In this document: positions 1 through 7,018 of the stretch, piece by piece | Position numbering within the stretch: position 1 is the stretch's first letter | Layout: every line of letters begins with the position of its first letter | Assembly (NCBI GenBank): GCA_002423465.1 | Contig: DIWG01000022.1 | Location: 41,833-57,355 of the forward strand | Length of the DNA stretch: 15,523 bases | Direction of reading: 5' to 3' | Source: Syntrophaceae bacterium UBA6112 | Lineage (GTDB): Bacteria; Desulfobacterota; Syntrophia; Syntrophales; UBA5619 | Notes under the pieces: model-generated | The model's input: only the letters and a program-made list of their open reading frames with translations | Told to the model about the DNA's origin: nothing | Databases searched by the model: none | Made by a program: the position numbers and the translations under genes

Positions 1-736
1 CGATCCCCTGATCCTTCTTGAATTCGGTGGCCAGATACTCGATCAGTCGCTGGTCGAAATCCTCGCCGCCCAGATGTGTGTCGCCGTTCGTGGATTTGAC
101 CTCGAAGACGCCGTCGCCCAGTTCGAGGATCGAGATATCAAACGTCCCGCCGCCCAGGTCGAAGACGGCGATCTTCTCGTCCTTCTTCTTGTCCAGGCCG
201 TAGGCGAGTGCCGCCGCCGTCGGCTCGTTGATGATCCTGAGCACATTCAGCCCGGCAATCTTGCCGGCGTCTTTTGTCGCCTGCCGCTGGGAGTCATTGA
301 AGTAGGCCGGCACGGTGATGACCGCGTCGGTGATCTTCTCCCCGAGGTAATCGTCGGCCGTCTGTTTCATCTTGACCAGGATCATCGACGAGATCTCCGC
401 CGGGCTGTAGTTCTTGCCCCGGATCGTCACCTGGGCGTCGCCGTTTCCGGCTTCGGTGATCTTGAACGGGCTGACCGTCTTGTCGTACTGCACCTCTTTC
501 GAATTGTATTTTCTCCCGATGAGCCGCTTGATCGCGTAGACGGTGTTCTCCGAATTGGTGACGGCCTGTCGCTTCGCGACCTGCCCCACCTGCCGCTCTC
601 CGCTCTCCGTGAAGGCCACCATTGAGGGGGTCGTTCGATTCCCTTCCTGGTTCGCGATCACGACGGGGTCCCCGCCTTCCATCACCGCAACGCACGAGTT
701 CGTCGTTCCCAAATCGATCCCGATAATCTTTCCCAT
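1..736 (-). CDS. dnaK: Hsp70 chaperone DnaK (3' part outside window)
   Basis: Only the first 245 codons are present; the gene runs off the left edge. It is the ATP-driven cytosolic Hsp70 chaperone that works with DnaJ and GrpE in protein folding. The visible part is the nucleotide-binding domain: phosphate-1 loop IDLGTTNS at residues 7-14, K70 in YAIKRLIGR (equivalent to the catalytic K70 of E. coli), the AVITVPAYFNDSQRQATKDA block at about 138-157, and phosphate-2 loop DLGGGTFD at 193-200. All hallmark residues are intact. The ATG at 734-736 is preceded by a strong Shine-Dalgarno (GGAGGAGGA, complement of 747-755). It lies 28 bp after grpE and is the third gene of the gmhA-grpE-dnaK operon, with no separate promoter seen in that gap. 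Identification is essentially certain. Confidence 0.97.
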   Translation of the reverse strand, partial: MGKIIGIDLGTTNSCVAVMEGGDPVVIANQEGNRTTPSMVAFTESGERQVGQVAKRQAVTNSENTVYAIKRLIGRKYNSKEVQYDKTVSPFKITEAGNGDAQVTIRGKNYSPAEISSMILVKMKQTADDYLGEKITDAVITVPAYFNDSQRQATKDAGKIAGLNVLRIINEPTAAALAYGLDKKKDEKIAVFDLGGGTFDISILELGDGVFEVKSTNGDTHLGGEDFDQRLIEYLATEFKKDQGI

Positions 737-764
737 AATATCTATTCCTCCTCCTTATTTATTC

Positions 765-1391
765 TTAAGCTTCTTCGCAATTATTATCCCGGTCATCGCC
801 CATTGAAGAGCGTTTGCATACGGAAACCTTTGCCGGCCTGAGTAATCTGCCGTTCAGTAGATATCCCCGCTCAAACTCGTCCACCACCTTGCTGTCTTCA
901 TGTTCGGAACTCTCCACCTGCATCATCGCCTCGTGGACATGCGGATCAAACTCCTTCCCCTTTGTATCGATCATCTCTACGCCGTGTTTCTGAAGGCAAC
1001 CCAGGAGCTGTCCCTTAATCATCTCAAGGCCCTTCTTGAAAGCCTCGAAATCGTCGGAATTACAGGCATGTTCCAAGGCACGGTCCATCCCGTCGACCAG
1101 CGGCAGGATGTCGCGGAGCAGGGTCTCGTTTCCGTATTGAATCGCGTCCGTCTTCTCCCGAACCGCCCGTTTCCGGTAATTGTCCAGTTCGGCGGCGGTG
1201 CGCATGTATTTATCGTAATTTTCAGCGGCTTTCTTCTCCGCCTCTTGAAGTTTCACCATGATATCTTCCGTCCTTCCCGTTTCTCCAGGAAGTTCCGCTT
1301 CCAGATCTTGTGACGCCGACGGCGTTTCCATCGTTTTCTTCGGATGACCCTCTCCGGCCTCCGTCGTATCCTTTTTTACCCGTGCAACCAT
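765..1391 (-). CDS. grpE: Nucleotide exchange factor GrpE
   Basis: This 208-residue protein is a normal-length GrpE, the cytosolic dimer that releases ADP from DnaK. The first ~45 residues are polar and probably disordered. Residues ~45-90 form the long coiled-coil helix (AEKKAAENYDKYMRTAAELD), followed by the four-helix-bundle region. The C-terminal beta domain carries the family signature FDPHVHEAMMQVE (148-160) and GYLLNGRLLRPAKVSV (176-191). The ATG at 1389-1391 has a Shine-Dalgarno AGGAGAG (complement of 1394-1400) that overlaps the gmhA stop codon, so the two genes are only 7 bp apart and likely translationally linked. The tail after the beta domain (CKRSSMGDDRDNNCEEA) is polar and unconserved. 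Identification is certain. Confidence 0.97.
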   Translation of the reverse strand: MVARVKKDTTEAGEGHPKKTMETPSASQDLEAELPGETGRTEDIMVKLQEAEKKAAENYDKYMRTAAELDNYRKRAVREKTDAIQYGNETLLRDILPLVDGMDRALEHACNSDDFEAFKKGLEMIKGQLLGCLQKHGVEMIDTKGKEFDPHVHEAMMQVESSEHEDSKVVDEFERGYLLNGRLLRPAKVSVCKRSSMGDDRDNNCEEA

Positions 1392-1398
1392 GACTCTC

Positions 1399-1983
1399 CT
1401 ATTTCATATCCGTTCTTTGAAAGAGTTTGAAATCCACCATCTCGCAGATCACATGCCCCACCGTGATGTGTACCTCCTGAATTCGAGGGGTACTGCCGGA
1501 AGAGACGTTCAGGGCGTGATCCACAATCTTCGCGACATCACCGCCGTCCCGTCCGGTCAGACCGATCGTCACCATGCCGATCTTCCTGGCGGCCTCCAGC
1601 CCCCTGACCACGTTTGCAGATGTCCCGCTGGTACTCATCCCCCAAGCGACATCCCCCTTATGGCCGATGGCCCGGATCTGCTTGCTGAAGATGTCCGCGA
1701 AATCATAGTCGTTGCCGATGCTGGTGATGATGGACGTATCGGTCGTCAGTGCAATCGCCGGAAGGGGCGGCCTTTCAATCGCGAACCGGTTCACGAATTC
1801 CGCCGCAAGGTGCTGGGCGTCCGCCGCGGACCCGCCGTTTCCGAAAAGCAGAATCTTGTTTCCCGCCTTCAGAGCCATTGTGACCGCTTCGACCGCGGCC
1901 ACGATCCGGTTGAGGTTTTCGTTGACAAAGGTCTCCTTGACCTGGCCCGACTCCCGGAATATCTTAATAATATAATCTTCCAT
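1399..1983 (-). CDS. gmhA: Phosphoheptose isomerase GmhA (SIS domain)
   Basis: This 194-residue SIS-fold protein converts sedoheptulose 7-phosphate to D-glycero-D-manno-heptose 7-phosphate, the first step of ADP-heptose synthesis for the LPS inner core. Motifs run in the GmhA order: GNGGSAADAQHLAAEF (48-63, with metal ligands H58 and E62), ERPPLPAIALTTDTS (70-84), STSGTSANV (117-125), TGRDGG (143-148) and TPRIQEVH (165-172, with Q169 and later H177 completing the zinc site). The length matches the family. I chose the ATG at 1981-1983 with upstream GGGAAAGGG. An in-frame TTG at 2020-2022 would add 13 unconserved residues and would fall almost on the predicted transcription start. It is the promoter-proximal gene of the chaperone operon, an unusual partner for grpE-dnaK. 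Confidence 0.93.
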   Translation of the reverse strand: MEDYIIKIFRESGQVKETFVNENLNRIVAAVEAVTMALKAGNKILLFGNGGSAADAQHLAAEFVNRFAIERPPLPAIALTTDTSIITSIGNDYDFADIFSKQIRAIGHKGDVAWGMSTSGTSANVVRGLEAARKIGMVTIGLTGRDGGDVAKIVDHALNVSSGSTPRIQEVHITVGHVICEMVDFKLFQRTDMK

Positions 1984-2021
1984 GCCGCCCTTTCCCGTCG
2001 GTTTTTTCGGGAATCCTCTCA

Positions 2022-2031
2022 AATCGCGATT
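2022..2031. promoter_or_regulatory. Palindrome at gmhA transcription start (possible operator)
   Basis: AATCGCGATT is a perfect 10-bp palindrome directly adjoining the -10 box of the gmhA promoter and covering the predicted start site. Its position would suit a repressor. It is short and could occur by chance; no matching regulator is known to me. Confidence 0.25.
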
Positions 2032-2060
2032 AATATAAGAATCAACCCGGAGCCTGTCAA
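2032..2060 (-). promoter_or_regulatory. Sigma70-type promoter of gmhA-grpE-dnaK
   Basis: On the minus strand a perfect -35 box TTGACA (complement of 2055-2060) is followed by a 17-nt spacer and a -10 box TATATT (complement of 2032-2037). The predicted start is near 2025, giving a ~40-nt leader before the gmhA ATG at 1983. An AT palindrome TTAATATTAA (2077-2086) lies upstream of the -35, and a second palindrome AATCGCGATT (2022-2031) abuts the -10. No CIRCE element (TTAGCACTC-N9-GAGTGCTAA) or recognisable sigma32 site was seen, so heat-shock control, if any, is not the HrcA type at this position. Confidence 0.7.
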
Positions 2061-2205
2061 GGGAACCCGGTCGATTTTAATATTAACCCAGTCTGCCCAA
2101 AAAGAATGTCGGCCCGCGAAGAGAAAACGACCTTGTTCAGCCGCAGGGAAAAAATCCAGCAATCATTTTCACGGAAAACGGCCGGGAACCTGATATGAGC
2201 CGCAT

Positions 2206-4287
2206 TCAGAAGAGGGGTTCAGCGGGGAAGGCTTCCCGATTGCGGTTCCGGTCGCGGAGCTCCGCCCGCTTTCCCCGGTTCCAACCGGAGACCCGGCTGA
2301 AATATTGGGTGATCCGGGCGAGGCCGTCCACCTCCGTGGAACCGCAAAGCCGGCATATGTTATGCAGCCCCCGCAGGGTGGCTCCGCAGCGCTCGCAGCA
2401 GGTGAACTCCGGGGAAAAAACGATCTGGTTGTTCTTCGTCTCCCGGAAGGCTCGGACGACCAGATCGGCAAGAAAGGAAACGGGAGGTTCGCCCTCCCCC
2501 AATTCGATGTGTGTCACCGCCCCCGCCCGGAAGAGGGGGTGAAACCGCCCCTCGATCCGGATCCGCGTCGCCGGATCGACCTTGGCCGCCGGCGGGAGGT
2601 GGGACGAATTGGTGTAATAAATCTCCCCCCGGACAAGATCGCCCCGGACGTACCGGCCCGACAGCGGCGAGAAATGCTTCAGGTCGAGGCGAGCGAAACG
2701 GTAGGCGGTGGTCTCCGCGGGGGTCTGTTCCAGGACAAACCTTATCCCGTGGATCGCGCCGAGCCTGTCAGCCTCCTCCCGCAGATGACCGACGATCGCC
2801 AAACCGAATTCCAGGGCTTCCCCCGATTCGTGCAGCGATTTTCCTCTCCGGATCCGGACCAGTTCATCGAGCCCCGTCATCCCGATCAGACAGGAGGCAT
2901 CGACCGTACGGAGGTAGGGTGATCCGTCGTTTTGCATCGCAAGCATGGCAAGCGGTCCGGCATCGCCTAATGAGAGGAGGTTTTCAATGAATTCAAGTTT
3001 CTGGACGTGCGCCTTCGCCGCGAGCCCCATGACCTCCCCCAGGAGCGACCGAAGTTTGCCGTCGTCGCCCCCGCAGCGATACCCGAGACGGGGCAAATTG
3101 ATCGTGACGTTCTGGATCGACGCGCATCGCCTTTTCCAGGGTTCGATCCAACCGCCTTCCGTTCCTTCCCGGAAATCCGCACCGCCGCATGGGGAAATTC
3201 GCACTCCCTGCTCCCGGTCGAGGATAAAGCAGGGATTTCCCTTCGCCGCGGCGGCGCCGCATGCCTCCGCCAGGAATGCCTCGTGGCCGGGGGTTCGGAA
3301 GAACGCGTCCGTGACGTGAATGATGGGCCGTGGAAAGATGAAGGGTTTTCCCTCGGCGTCGCCTGCCCGGTAAACCGCCATGAGCGCCCGGGCGAATCGT
3401 CGGGCTTCCTCCCCGTATTCCCCAAAAGTCCGGCCGGTGGGCTTTCCTCCGGGACCGACTGCGGGCAGCCCGACCAGAAAGTCCGGGACCTCCCAGTAGA
3501 GGTGGATGTCGGTGAAGATCGCCTGCCCCCCGCGCGACGAGGTAAGCTGCGAGAATTCGTAGACCAGCATTTGGGCGAACTGTTCGACCTCCCGCTCCCC
3601 CATATCGGTCAGATAAGGGGCAAAAGAGTGGTTGACCGCATCCCAGCCGATCACCCCGGCGAAGTGTCCCTGAAGCGAGGCCCCGAAACGAACCATGTGG
3701 GCCAGGAGAACTTCCGCATGACGCGCCGGTCCGGCAACCGTCACCGAATGGGGCAGTTTGAGGCCGAACTGTTTGAGGTATTCGAGGGACTGGAAGGCGC
3801 TGTAGGGCCGGTCGATGTAACCCAGGCCGTGGAGATGAATGTCACCGGAGACGTGGGCGTCGCCCACTTCCCGCGAAAAAACGTCGTGGAGGGCGTATTC
3901 CCGTTTGATCCCCTCGACAAGGGCCAGACTCGTCCCCTCGGGGGCGTGGGGAACGTTCGCGTTTTCCTTGTTCTGGTGGAAGATGAGCTGCCGGACGTCG
4001 TAGAGGGGAAAGCCGAGGCGGGCATGAAGCCGACGCGCCTGTTCCAGCCCCCGCTCAATCAGTTTGGCATCCACGAGTTCCCGGATCAGCGCCGTTGTCA
4101 GCAGGCTGATCCCGGAGGAAACAATCTGTTTTTCCACCTCCCGGCTGATCGCCTCGGCGGTCTCCTCGTCGATCCCCGCCTCGCGGATCAGGGCCTCGAC
4201 GATCCGCCGGCGGTTCCAGCGTACAGCCTCCTCGCCGGAGGTCCGGACGAAAAGTGTGATGTCGGTGGTTTCCGGATTGGTCGTCAT
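2206..4287 (-). CDS. nrdD: NrdD-family anaerobic ribonucleoside-triphosphate reductase, atypical glycyl-radical site
   Basis: This 693-residue protein (numbered from the ATG at 4285-4287) belongs to the class III ribonucleotide reductase family, which makes dNTPs anaerobically using a glycyl radical. An ATP-cone allosteric domain occupies residues ~8-95, followed by the NrdD barrel with blocks such as GDIHLHGLGYID (148-159), QLTSSRGGQAIFTD (247-260) and RRCASIQNVTINLPR (386-400, with C388). A C-terminal zinc ribbon follows: C631-x2-C634-x10-C645-x2-C648. The C-terminal motif reads ITQYFSRVSGWNRGK. In the family, as I remember it, the residue before this Tyr is the radical-bearing Gly (R-[IV]-[TV]-G-Y...WNxGK); here it is Q661, codon CAA (complement of 2305-2307). 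A class III CCRL-type cysteine loop is also not obvious; the nearest cysteine is C367. No nrdG activase lies in the window. An alternative TTG start at 4299 overlaps the HD stop. With the ATG, 8 bp separate the genes and no Shine-Dalgarno is seen, which suggests translational coupling. Family assignment is strong; catalytic competence is in doubt. Confidence 0.88.
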   Translation of the reverse strand: MTTNPETTDITLFVRTSGEEAVRWNRRRIVEALIREAGIDEETAEAISREVEKQIVSSGISLLTTALIRELVDAKLIERGLEQARRLHARLGFPLYDVRQLIFHQNKENANVPHAPEGTSLALVEGIKREYALHDVFSREVGDAHVSGDIHLHGLGYIDRPYSAFQSLEYLKQFGLKLPHSVTVAGPARHAEVLLAHMVRFGASLQGHFAGVIGWDAVNHSFAPYLTDMGEREVEQFAQMLVYEFSQLTSSRGGQAIFTDIHLYWEVPDFLVGLPAVGPGGKPTGRTFGEYGEEARRFARALMAVYRAGDAEGKPFIFPRPIIHVTDAFFRTPGHEAFLAEACGAAAAKGNPCFILDREQGVRISPCGGADFREGTEGGWIEPWKRRCASIQNVTINLPRLGYRCGGDDGKLRSLLGEVMGLAAKAHVQKLEFIENLLSLGDAGPLAMLAMQNDGSPYLRTVDASCLIGMTGLDELVRIRRGKSLHESGEALEFGLAIVGHLREEADRLGAIHGIRFVLEQTPAETTAYRFARLDLKHFSPLSGRYVRGDLVRGEIYYTNSSHLPPAAKVDPATRIRIEGRFHPLFRAGAVTHIELGEGEPPVSFLADLVVRAFRETKNNQIVFSPEFTCCERCGATLRGLHNICRLCGSTEVDGLARITQYFSRVSGWNRGKRAELRDRNRNREAFPAEPLF

Positions 4288-4295
4288 GGTCGGAT

Positions 4296-5711
4296 TCAAA
4301 TGTTGGTTCGGGAAGCCCCGTCCACGCTGCTGAGGATTCGCTCCGCCGCACGGGCGAGGATCTCGTCGTGGTCGTGGTTCAGGGAAAAAACCCGGAGATG
4401 GACAACCCGGGCCGGGATGAAGCGGTAGATCTCCCGGAGAGGTTCGGGTGACGTCGTCCCCGTCGCGGGGTCGAAGATGTTCACCCGTTTGTCCGACTCC
4501 GCCATCGGATTGACCGGCCGCGGATCCTGCGTCGCCAGATCGACGCGGAAGGATTTTTTCTTCAGAGGACCGGGCAGACAGGAGCGGATCTGTTCCTCAT
4601 AGTCGGGCGCGGGGGAGAAGCGGGTTCCCCTCTGGATCTGGTCGATGGAAAGTTCAGCCGAAAACGACATCTTCCACTTGACCTCCCGGCGGTGGAGCTT
4701 TTCCCATTCTCGACCGAGCGTCCGTTTCCGCCGATCGGTGCTGTCGCGCCACGACCGGACCTCGGAATAGAGACGCCACTCATCGCAATCCAGGTACGCA
4801 TCCAGGTTATCAGCGGGATTGACCGGCAGGATCAGGTCCATCGTTTCGCGGAAGATCTCTTGGAGATGGAGATCCAGCGCCCGCGTGGTCCGATGGAAAT
4901 AGACGTTGGAATAGAGGTTCAGTCTCGCATTCAGAAAGCGGCCGAGGGCCGAGACGCCCGCCTGGTGGAGCGTGAGCCCCTGTTTCGTGAAGAAGGTATA
5001 GAAGCGAAGCCGGACGATGTCCACGATGTCCAGGGAAAACCCCGTCATGAAGGCGTCCCGCTGGACATAGTCGAGATTATCGACCGTGTAGGTGCCCGAA
5101 AATAGCTGGCGGAGCAGTTGAAGCCACCTGGGTTCGCCGTCGTCCCGTTCGTTCGGCATCCGAATCAGGAAGGCCACATGGGCGGGATCGAGCGCCTCGC
5201 CTTCGGCAAAGGGTCCCGACGGGCTCCGCCTGATTCGGGAGATCACCCTTCCCAGCTTCCGGCGGATGATCAGGCATCCCATTTCCTCATGGGTCAGCCC
5301 GTAGCCGTCCAGAAAATGGTCGTCGAAGAAATGGCCGAAGGGCCCGTGACCCACGTCATGAAGCAGCCCCGCTACCCGGAGAAGTTCCTCCACGCAATTT
5401 GTGGAGGGTGCATCCGGACAGACCTCCTTCAGGGACGGATAGAGGTGACGGCAGAACTCGCCTGCCATGTGCATTGTTCCAAGGGAATGCTGGAAGCGCG
5501 TGTGTTCGGCGGCCGGATAGACCCAGCGGGCGCTCTGAAGCTGGTAGATCCGCCGGAGACGCTGCACCCAGGGGGAGTCGATCAGGTCCTTCTCGGTCTT
5601 CTCACCGCCGTCCGCTGCGGGAACGGTAAAGGAGGCATACTTGTAAATGGGATCGGCAATCAGCGCCATCCCCTGGTAGGTCCCCGCATATTCGGCAGGC
5701 AACGTCTTCAT
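4296..5711 (-). CDS. HD-superfamily phosphohydrolase (dNTPase-like, COG1078 type)
   Basis: This 471-residue cytosolic protein has the HD metal-dependent phosphohydrolase fold in the arrangement of SAMHD1/dGTPase-like enzymes, which strip triphosphate from dNTPs. The metal and catalytic residues visible are H75 in TRFQHSLGTMHMA (71-83), H118-D119 in AGLLHDVGHGPFGHFFDDH (114-132), and D211 in TVDNLDYVQRDAFMTG (209-224), the block that supplies the last Asp ligand in this family. The C-terminal ~200 residues are less recognisable, with a basic stretch around 325-347. I chose the ATG at 5709-5711, with AAAGG 7 nt upstream; an in-frame TTG at 5747 would add 12 residues. It is the first gene of a two-gene operon with nrdD and diverges from the SPFH gene. 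The substrate cannot be read from sequence: dNTPs are likely, other nucleotides possible. Confidence 0.85.
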   Translation of the reverse strand: MKTLPAEYAGTYQGMALIADPIYKYASFTVPAADGGEKTEKDLIDSPWVQRLRRIYQLQSARWVYPAAEHTRFQHSLGTMHMAGEFCRHLYPSLKEVCPDAPSTNCVEELLRVAGLLHDVGHGPFGHFFDDHFLDGYGLTHEEMGCLIIRRKLGRVISRIRRSPSGPFAEGEALDPAHVAFLIRMPNERDDGEPRWLQLLRQLFSGTYTVDNLDYVQRDAFMTGFSLDIVDIVRLRFYTFFTKQGLTLHQAGVSALGRFLNARLNLYSNVYFHRTTRALDLHLQEIFRETMDLILPVNPADNLDAYLDCDEWRLYSEVRSWRDSTDRRKRTLGREWEKLHRREVKWKMSFSAELSIDQIQRGTRFSPAPDYEEQIRSCLPGPLKKKSFRVDLATQDPRPVNPMAESDKRVNIFDPATGTTSPEPLREIYRFIPARVVHLRVFSLNHDHDEILARAAERILSSVDGASRTNI

Positions 5712-5765
5712 GGTGGAACCTTTACAATATTCGCACCCAAATAGCAAACGGGAGGTTTTCCCTTC

Positions 5766-5794
5766 TTGACTTCGCGACAGGGTTCCTCTATATT
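5766..5794 (+). promoter_or_regulatory. Sigma70-type promoter of the SPFH operon
   Basis: TTGACT (5766-5771), a 17-nt spacer and TATATT (5789-5794) form a near-consensus promoter. The predicted start is near 5801, leaving a ~56-nt leader to the ATG at 5857. The start site lies inside the palindrome 5793-5807. On the opposite strand a weaker pair, TTTTCA-N17-TATAGA, could serve the divergent HD-nrdD operon through the same region. Confidence 0.7.
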
Positions 5795-5807
5795 TCCGGT
5801 CCGGAAA
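5793..5807. promoter_or_regulatory. Perfect 15-bp palindrome between divergent operons (candidate operator)
   Basis: TTTCCGG-T-CCGGAAA is a perfect 7-1-7 inverted repeat. It overlaps the last two bases of the SPFH -10 box and covers the predicted start site, the classic place for a repressor. On the other strand it falls in the spacer of the possible HD promoter, so one bound protein could control both operons. No regulator gene is in the window. Confidence 0.5.
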
Positions 5808-5856
5808 CTTGAAAACTTCTCACATCTTATTGATAAAACCCTTGCATAGGTGAACC

Positions 5857-7017
5857 ATGGGAACCAACAACGTTGTTTTTCTGGAAGTCATCGAATGGTT
5901 TGACGAATCAGGAAAGGAACTGGTCCACCGCATCCCGGAAAGCGGCTCCGGCGAGATCAAATGGGGAGCACAGATGACCGTCCGCGAAAGCCAGGCCGCT
6001 GTTTTCTTCTACAACGGAAAGGCTTACGACGCCTTCGGTCCGGGACGCCACACCCTCAAGACAGCCAACATCCCCCTGCTGACGAAGATCCTCAGCCTCC
6101 CCTGGGGCCTGACGAGTCCGCTGCGGGCCGAGGTGTACTTCACGAGCATGAAAATTTTCCCGAATCTCACATGGGGCACCCGCGACCCGGTCGCTTTCCG
6201 GGACAGGGAACTGGGGCTGATCCGCCTGCGGGCGTTCGGCGTCTTCAATCTCCGGATCCTCCAGCCGCTTCTTTTCATCAACAGCCTGGTCGGAACACAG
6301 GGGGTCTATACCACCGAGGCCGTCGCCGAATACCTGAACCGGGTCATCGTCTCGCGCTTCAACGACTTCATGGGGGAAAAGATCGACACGATCTTCGACC
6401 TGCCGGCGCGTTATGGCGAACTCTCCGAGGGGCTCCGCAAGCTCCTCGATAACGATTTCGCTCAGTTCGGTCTCGGGCTCGCGGACCTCTACATCAATTC
6501 GATCACTCCGCCGCCGGAAGTGCAGAAGGCGATTGACGACAAGAGTCGCCTGGGCGTCTTCGACGACATGAACAAGCTCCTCAAAATGAAGGCTGCCATG
6601 GCCATGGAAAGCGCCGCCCAGACGCAGGGCGAGGCGGGCGCAGGCCTCGGGATGGGGATGGGGTTCATGATGCCGGCGATGTTCGCCGAGGCCTTCCGGG
6701 GCGGATCCTCCCCGGCTGCCGCAACGGAGCTCATCACCTGCCCGGACTGCCGGCTTCCGATCCAGAAGGAGGCAAAATTCTGCCCCCACTGCGGACATCA
6801 GCTCTTGATATTCCAGAAATGCGCATTCTGCGGAAAGAACCTCCCCCCGAGCGCGAAGTTCTGCATCCAGTGCGGACGCCCCGTTGAGGAGAAACCTCAG
6901 GAGAAGAAGTGTCCTCATTGCGGCACGGCGAACCTGGCAAACGCGACCTTCTGCAACCAGTGCGGACAAAAATGTGACGGCTGCGGGGACGCCTTGCCGC
7001 AAGGCGTCCCCGCATAG
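5857..7017 (+). CDS. SPFH-domain protein (YdjI / 'virion core protein'-like) with C-terminal zinc ribbons
   Basis: This 386-residue protein has an SPFH (band-7-like) domain at residues ~30-230 of the COG4260/YdjI type. Conserved blocks include GEIKWGAQMTVRESQAAVFF (32-51), GPGRHTL (61-67), WGTRDPVAFRD (106-116), VGTQGVYTTEAVAEYL (145-160) and INSITPPPEVQKAIDD (213-228). An Ala/Gly/Met-rich linker (~245-285) leads to C4 zinc ribbons: C295/C298/C309/C312, C322/C325/C336/C339 and C352/C355/C366/C369, then an incomplete fourth one (C373/C376) cut off by the stop codon. There is no N-terminal membrane helix, so membrane association would be peripheral or through partners. In Bacillus, YdjI helps bring PspA to the membrane; a similar envelope-stress scaffold role is inferred. 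The ATG at 5857 follows AGGTG (5848-5852). The last 11 codons lie in a perfect hairpin. Confidence 0.88.
   Translation: MGTNNVVFLEVIEWFDESGKELVHRIPESGSGEIKWGAQMTVRESQAAVFFYNGKAYDAFGPGRHTLKTANIPLLTKILSLPWGLTSPLRAEVYFTSMKIFPNLTWGTRDPVAFRDRELGLIRLRAFGVFNLRILQPLLFINSLVGTQGVYTTEAVAEYLNRVIVSRFNDFMGEKIDTIFDLPARYGELSEGLRKLLDNDFAQFGLGLADLYINSITPPPEVQKAIDDKSRLGVFDDMNKLLKMKAAMAMESAAQTQGEAGAGLGMGMGFMMPAMFAEAFRGGSSPAAATELITCPDCRLPIQKEAKFCPHCGHQLLIFQKCAFCGKNLPPSAKFCIQCGRPVEEKPQEKKCPHCGTANLANATFCNQCGQKCDGCGDALPQGVPA
6982..7014 (+). promoter_or_regulatory. 15-bp perfect hairpin at the SPFH / zinc-ribbon gene junction
   Basis: TGCGGGGACGCCTTG (6982-6996), loop CCG, and its exact complement (7000-7014) form a very stable stem-loop inside the last codons of the SPFH gene. 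It ends one base before the TAG stop and 4 bp before the next gene's GTG. There is no T-run after it, so it is not an intrinsic terminator. It occupies the region where the downstream gene's ribosome-binding site should be (the only AAGG is at 7001-7004, in the stem), which suggests that ribosomes finishing the first gene open the second. It may also be a REP-like palindrome or an mRNA-stability element. Confidence 0.6.
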
Positions 7018-7018
7018 G

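Noticed and set aside
2088..2205. Search for a terminator between nrdD and the gmhA promoter
   Set aside because: Short stems such as TTTTC-CGT-GAAAA and an A/T run are present, but no convincing stem followed by a T-run on the minus strand. The stretch otherwise holds no gene.
2251..2270. GCGGAGCTCCGC palindrome near the nrdD 3' end
   Set aside because: It lies inside coding sequence in GC-rich DNA with no promoter or junction context; chance is likely.
3007..4428. 473-codon open frame on the plus strand opposite nrdD and the HD gene end
   Set aside because: It lies antisense to a clear NrdD reading frame, shows no recognisable domain, and such long antisense frames are expected in GC-rich DNA.
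5712..5760. A strong promoter for the HD-nrdD operon close to its start codon
   Set aside because: Hexamer pairs with acceptable spacing were not found here. Only the weak TTTTCA-N17-TATAGA pair within the palindrome region was kept as a possibility.
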